From positions 12,098-76,097 of the forward strand of contig CAZTZL010000005.1 in the NCBI GenBank assembly GCA_964617625.1: 64,000 bases of DNA, in the 5' to 3' direction. Numbering within the stretch: the stretch's first letter is position 1; each line of letters begins with the position of its first letter. This document shows, piece by piece, positions 62,983 through 64,000 of this stretch. The translations under genes and the position numbers were made by a program. The notes below the pieces were generated by a model. It saw only the letters and a list, made by a program, of their open reading frames with translations. It did no database searches and was not told the DNA's origin. Origin of the DNA: CAZTZL01 sp964617625. GTDB taxonomy: Bacteria; Zhuqueibacterota; QNDG01; DSAB01.

Positions 62983-63977
62983 TTGTGATCCTTTAGCAGC
63001 TGTTTTACGATGTTCGAATAAATGGTGACGGCTCTTTTCAATTCGCTTTTTTTAATCCGTTCATTTAAAGTATGTGCATCCAGTATAGAACCCGGACCAA
63101 CGAGAAAAGGTTTTCCCCAGTTTGACAGATAGGGAATATCCGTTGTAAAAGAGGCAATCATTGACTTGTATCCTTTGATCGTTCCCAAAAGGATCGGCTC
63201 GCATACCGAGATGTATTGAATTTCTGCCCTATCCCGAACGATTGTTTGTATTCTTTTCTTCATATCCCGAATAGAAGTGACAACACGGAACATTAATTGA
63301 GATACAGCAGCATCCGGGATGACATTGGCCTGTGTTCCGCCCGAAATGGTTCCGATATTAAAGGTGGTTTTTCCCAGTATCTCGTGTCCGGGAAATTTTA
63401 TATTCTGAAAATCCTGCAGAATATCCAGCATTTTTAAAATGGCGGATTCCCCTTCTTCCGGATAAGCGGAATGTGCGGCTTTTCCTTCGGTTTGTAATTG
63501 GATTCGTAAAGAGCCTTTTGAACCGACAGCCATTTTATTTCCAGTTGGTTCTCCATTGATTAAAAAACGACAATCGTTTTTTAAGTGGTTCGCTTTCGAA
63601 GCTCCGTCACTTATTCCCTCCTCCCCCACAACAAAAAGCAAACCGAAATCCTTGTATCCGTTTTTAATTAATTTCTCTCCTGCCTTGATCTGAGTCGCAA
63701 TAATCCCCTTGGCATCGCAGGCCCCTCGTCCATAAATATATTCATCATCCTCTGATGGTGGAATGAATGGATAAACCGTATCCATATGGGTGGACAGGAC
63801 AACTTTGGCTCTTCCTATTTGTGCAAATATATTAAACCGTCCTTCGGTCACTTCCTGAAGTTGTAAATCGAACCCAATTTTTCGGATATAATCAAAAAGA
63901 AACTGAGAAATCTCCTTCTCTTCTCCGGTAGTAGATTTAAGGTTCATGAGAAATTTGGTAAGTTCAAAAAGCTTCAA
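62979..63977 (-). CDS. M20-family deacylase, probable succinyl-DAP desuccinylase
   Basis: 332 residues. Metal motifs LSTHMDTVYPF, GRGACDAKG and VVGEEG, and a dimerisation insert (~155-260). M20 covers DapE, ArgE and carboxypeptidases; the neighbourhood (lysC-dapB-dapA-dapD, succinylase type) makes DapE likely. It is shorter than E. coli DapE (~375), closer to the ArgE/LysK-like branch, so homology alone is not decisive. First gene visible; its promoter lies at or beyond the window end (23 bases remain). Confidence 0.85.
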   Translation of the reverse strand: MKLFELTKFLMNLKSTTGEEKEISQFLFDYIRKIGFDLQLQEVTEGRFNIFAQIGRAKVVLSTHMDTVYPFIPPSEDDEYIYGRGACDAKGIIATQIKAGEKLIKNGYKDFGLLFVVGEEGISDGASKANHLKNDCRFLINGEPTGNKMAVGSKGSLRIQLQTEGKAAHSAYPEEGESAILKMLDILQDFQNIKFPGHEILGKTTFNIGTISGGTQANVIPDAAVSQLMFRVVTSIRDMKKRIQTIVRDRAEIQYISVCEPILLGTIKGYKSMIASFTTDIPYLSNWGKPFLVGPGSILDAHTLNERIKKSELKRAVTIYSNIVKQLLKDHK

Positions 63978-64000
63978 AAATCACCACTCTATTGTTTTAA

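Overview
The window suggests a diderm (Gram-negative) bacterium of moderately low GC content (AT-rich by eye), probably in or near the FCB superphylum or a KSB1/Calditrichota-like candidate phylum. Evidence: Lol lipoprotein export and a Wzx/Wzy/Wzc polysaccharide system (diderm), McsA-McsB-ClpC protein-arginine-phosphorylation proteolysis, the run thrS-infC-rpmI-rplT-pheS-pheT-zapA-rny-folD-proS, a DAP lysine pathway with the succinylase DapD, and frequent TTG/GTG starts. The taxonomic placement is inference. Two 100-N scaffold gaps (26617-26716 and 34810-34909) show it is a draft assembly.

Layout. Genes are on the + strand from 1 to 21.6 kb and on the - strand from 21.6 kb to the end. 1-6.2 kb: a signalling cluster with a truncated REC-GGDEF diguanylate cyclase, a membrane sensor kinase, a PAS kinase with a degenerate N-terminal receiver, and an NtrC-type sigma54 activator. 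6.3-8.4 kb: a CheY-like receiver behind a good sigma54 -24/-12 promoter, then an FtsZ GTPase whose C-terminus is a CheA-P1/Hpt-like helical domain lacking the phosphoacceptor histidine. This is the most unusual object in the window. 8.6-20.2 kb: tRNA-Val and the translation run, including infC with an AUU start, a coiled-coil protein plus ZapA, a candidate 6S-like RNA, RNase Y, FolD and ProRS. 20.2-21.7 kb: a TPR protein and tRNA-Arg.

21.8-42.8 kb (- strand): a surface polysaccharide locus, read from 42.8 kb downwards: initiating sugar-phosphate transferase, NAD-dependent epimerase, an apparently permuted NodB-type deacetylase, Wzc-type tyrosine autokinase, FemAB-like acyltransferase, several GT4 glycosyltransferases, Wzy-like polymerase, Wzx flippase, an alpha/alpha-toroid protein, UDP-GlcNAc 2-epimerase and a methyltransferase. 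A secreted double beta-helix protein with its own sigma54-like promoter lies at the end. 43.2-44.0 kb: a degenerate OmpR-type regulator, also behind a sigma54-like promoter.

44.2-55.3 kb (- strand): CdsA, a NapH/NapG-like polyferredoxin with a DUF362 protein, ClpC-McsB-McsA, LolD-LolC/E and LysS. 55.4-64 kb (- strand): a succinylase-route lysine/peptidoglycan-precursor operon (DapE-like, LysC, DapB, DapA, DapD, Alr), then LeuC and prfB with its programmed +1 frameshift, ending at a UUCG-loop terminator.

Three sigma54-type promoters (upstream of the receiver-ftsZ pair, the beta-helix gene and the degenerate regulator) together with the NtrC-type activator suggest a sigma54 programme joining signalling, a filament-forming GTPase and the cell surface. 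That link is inference.
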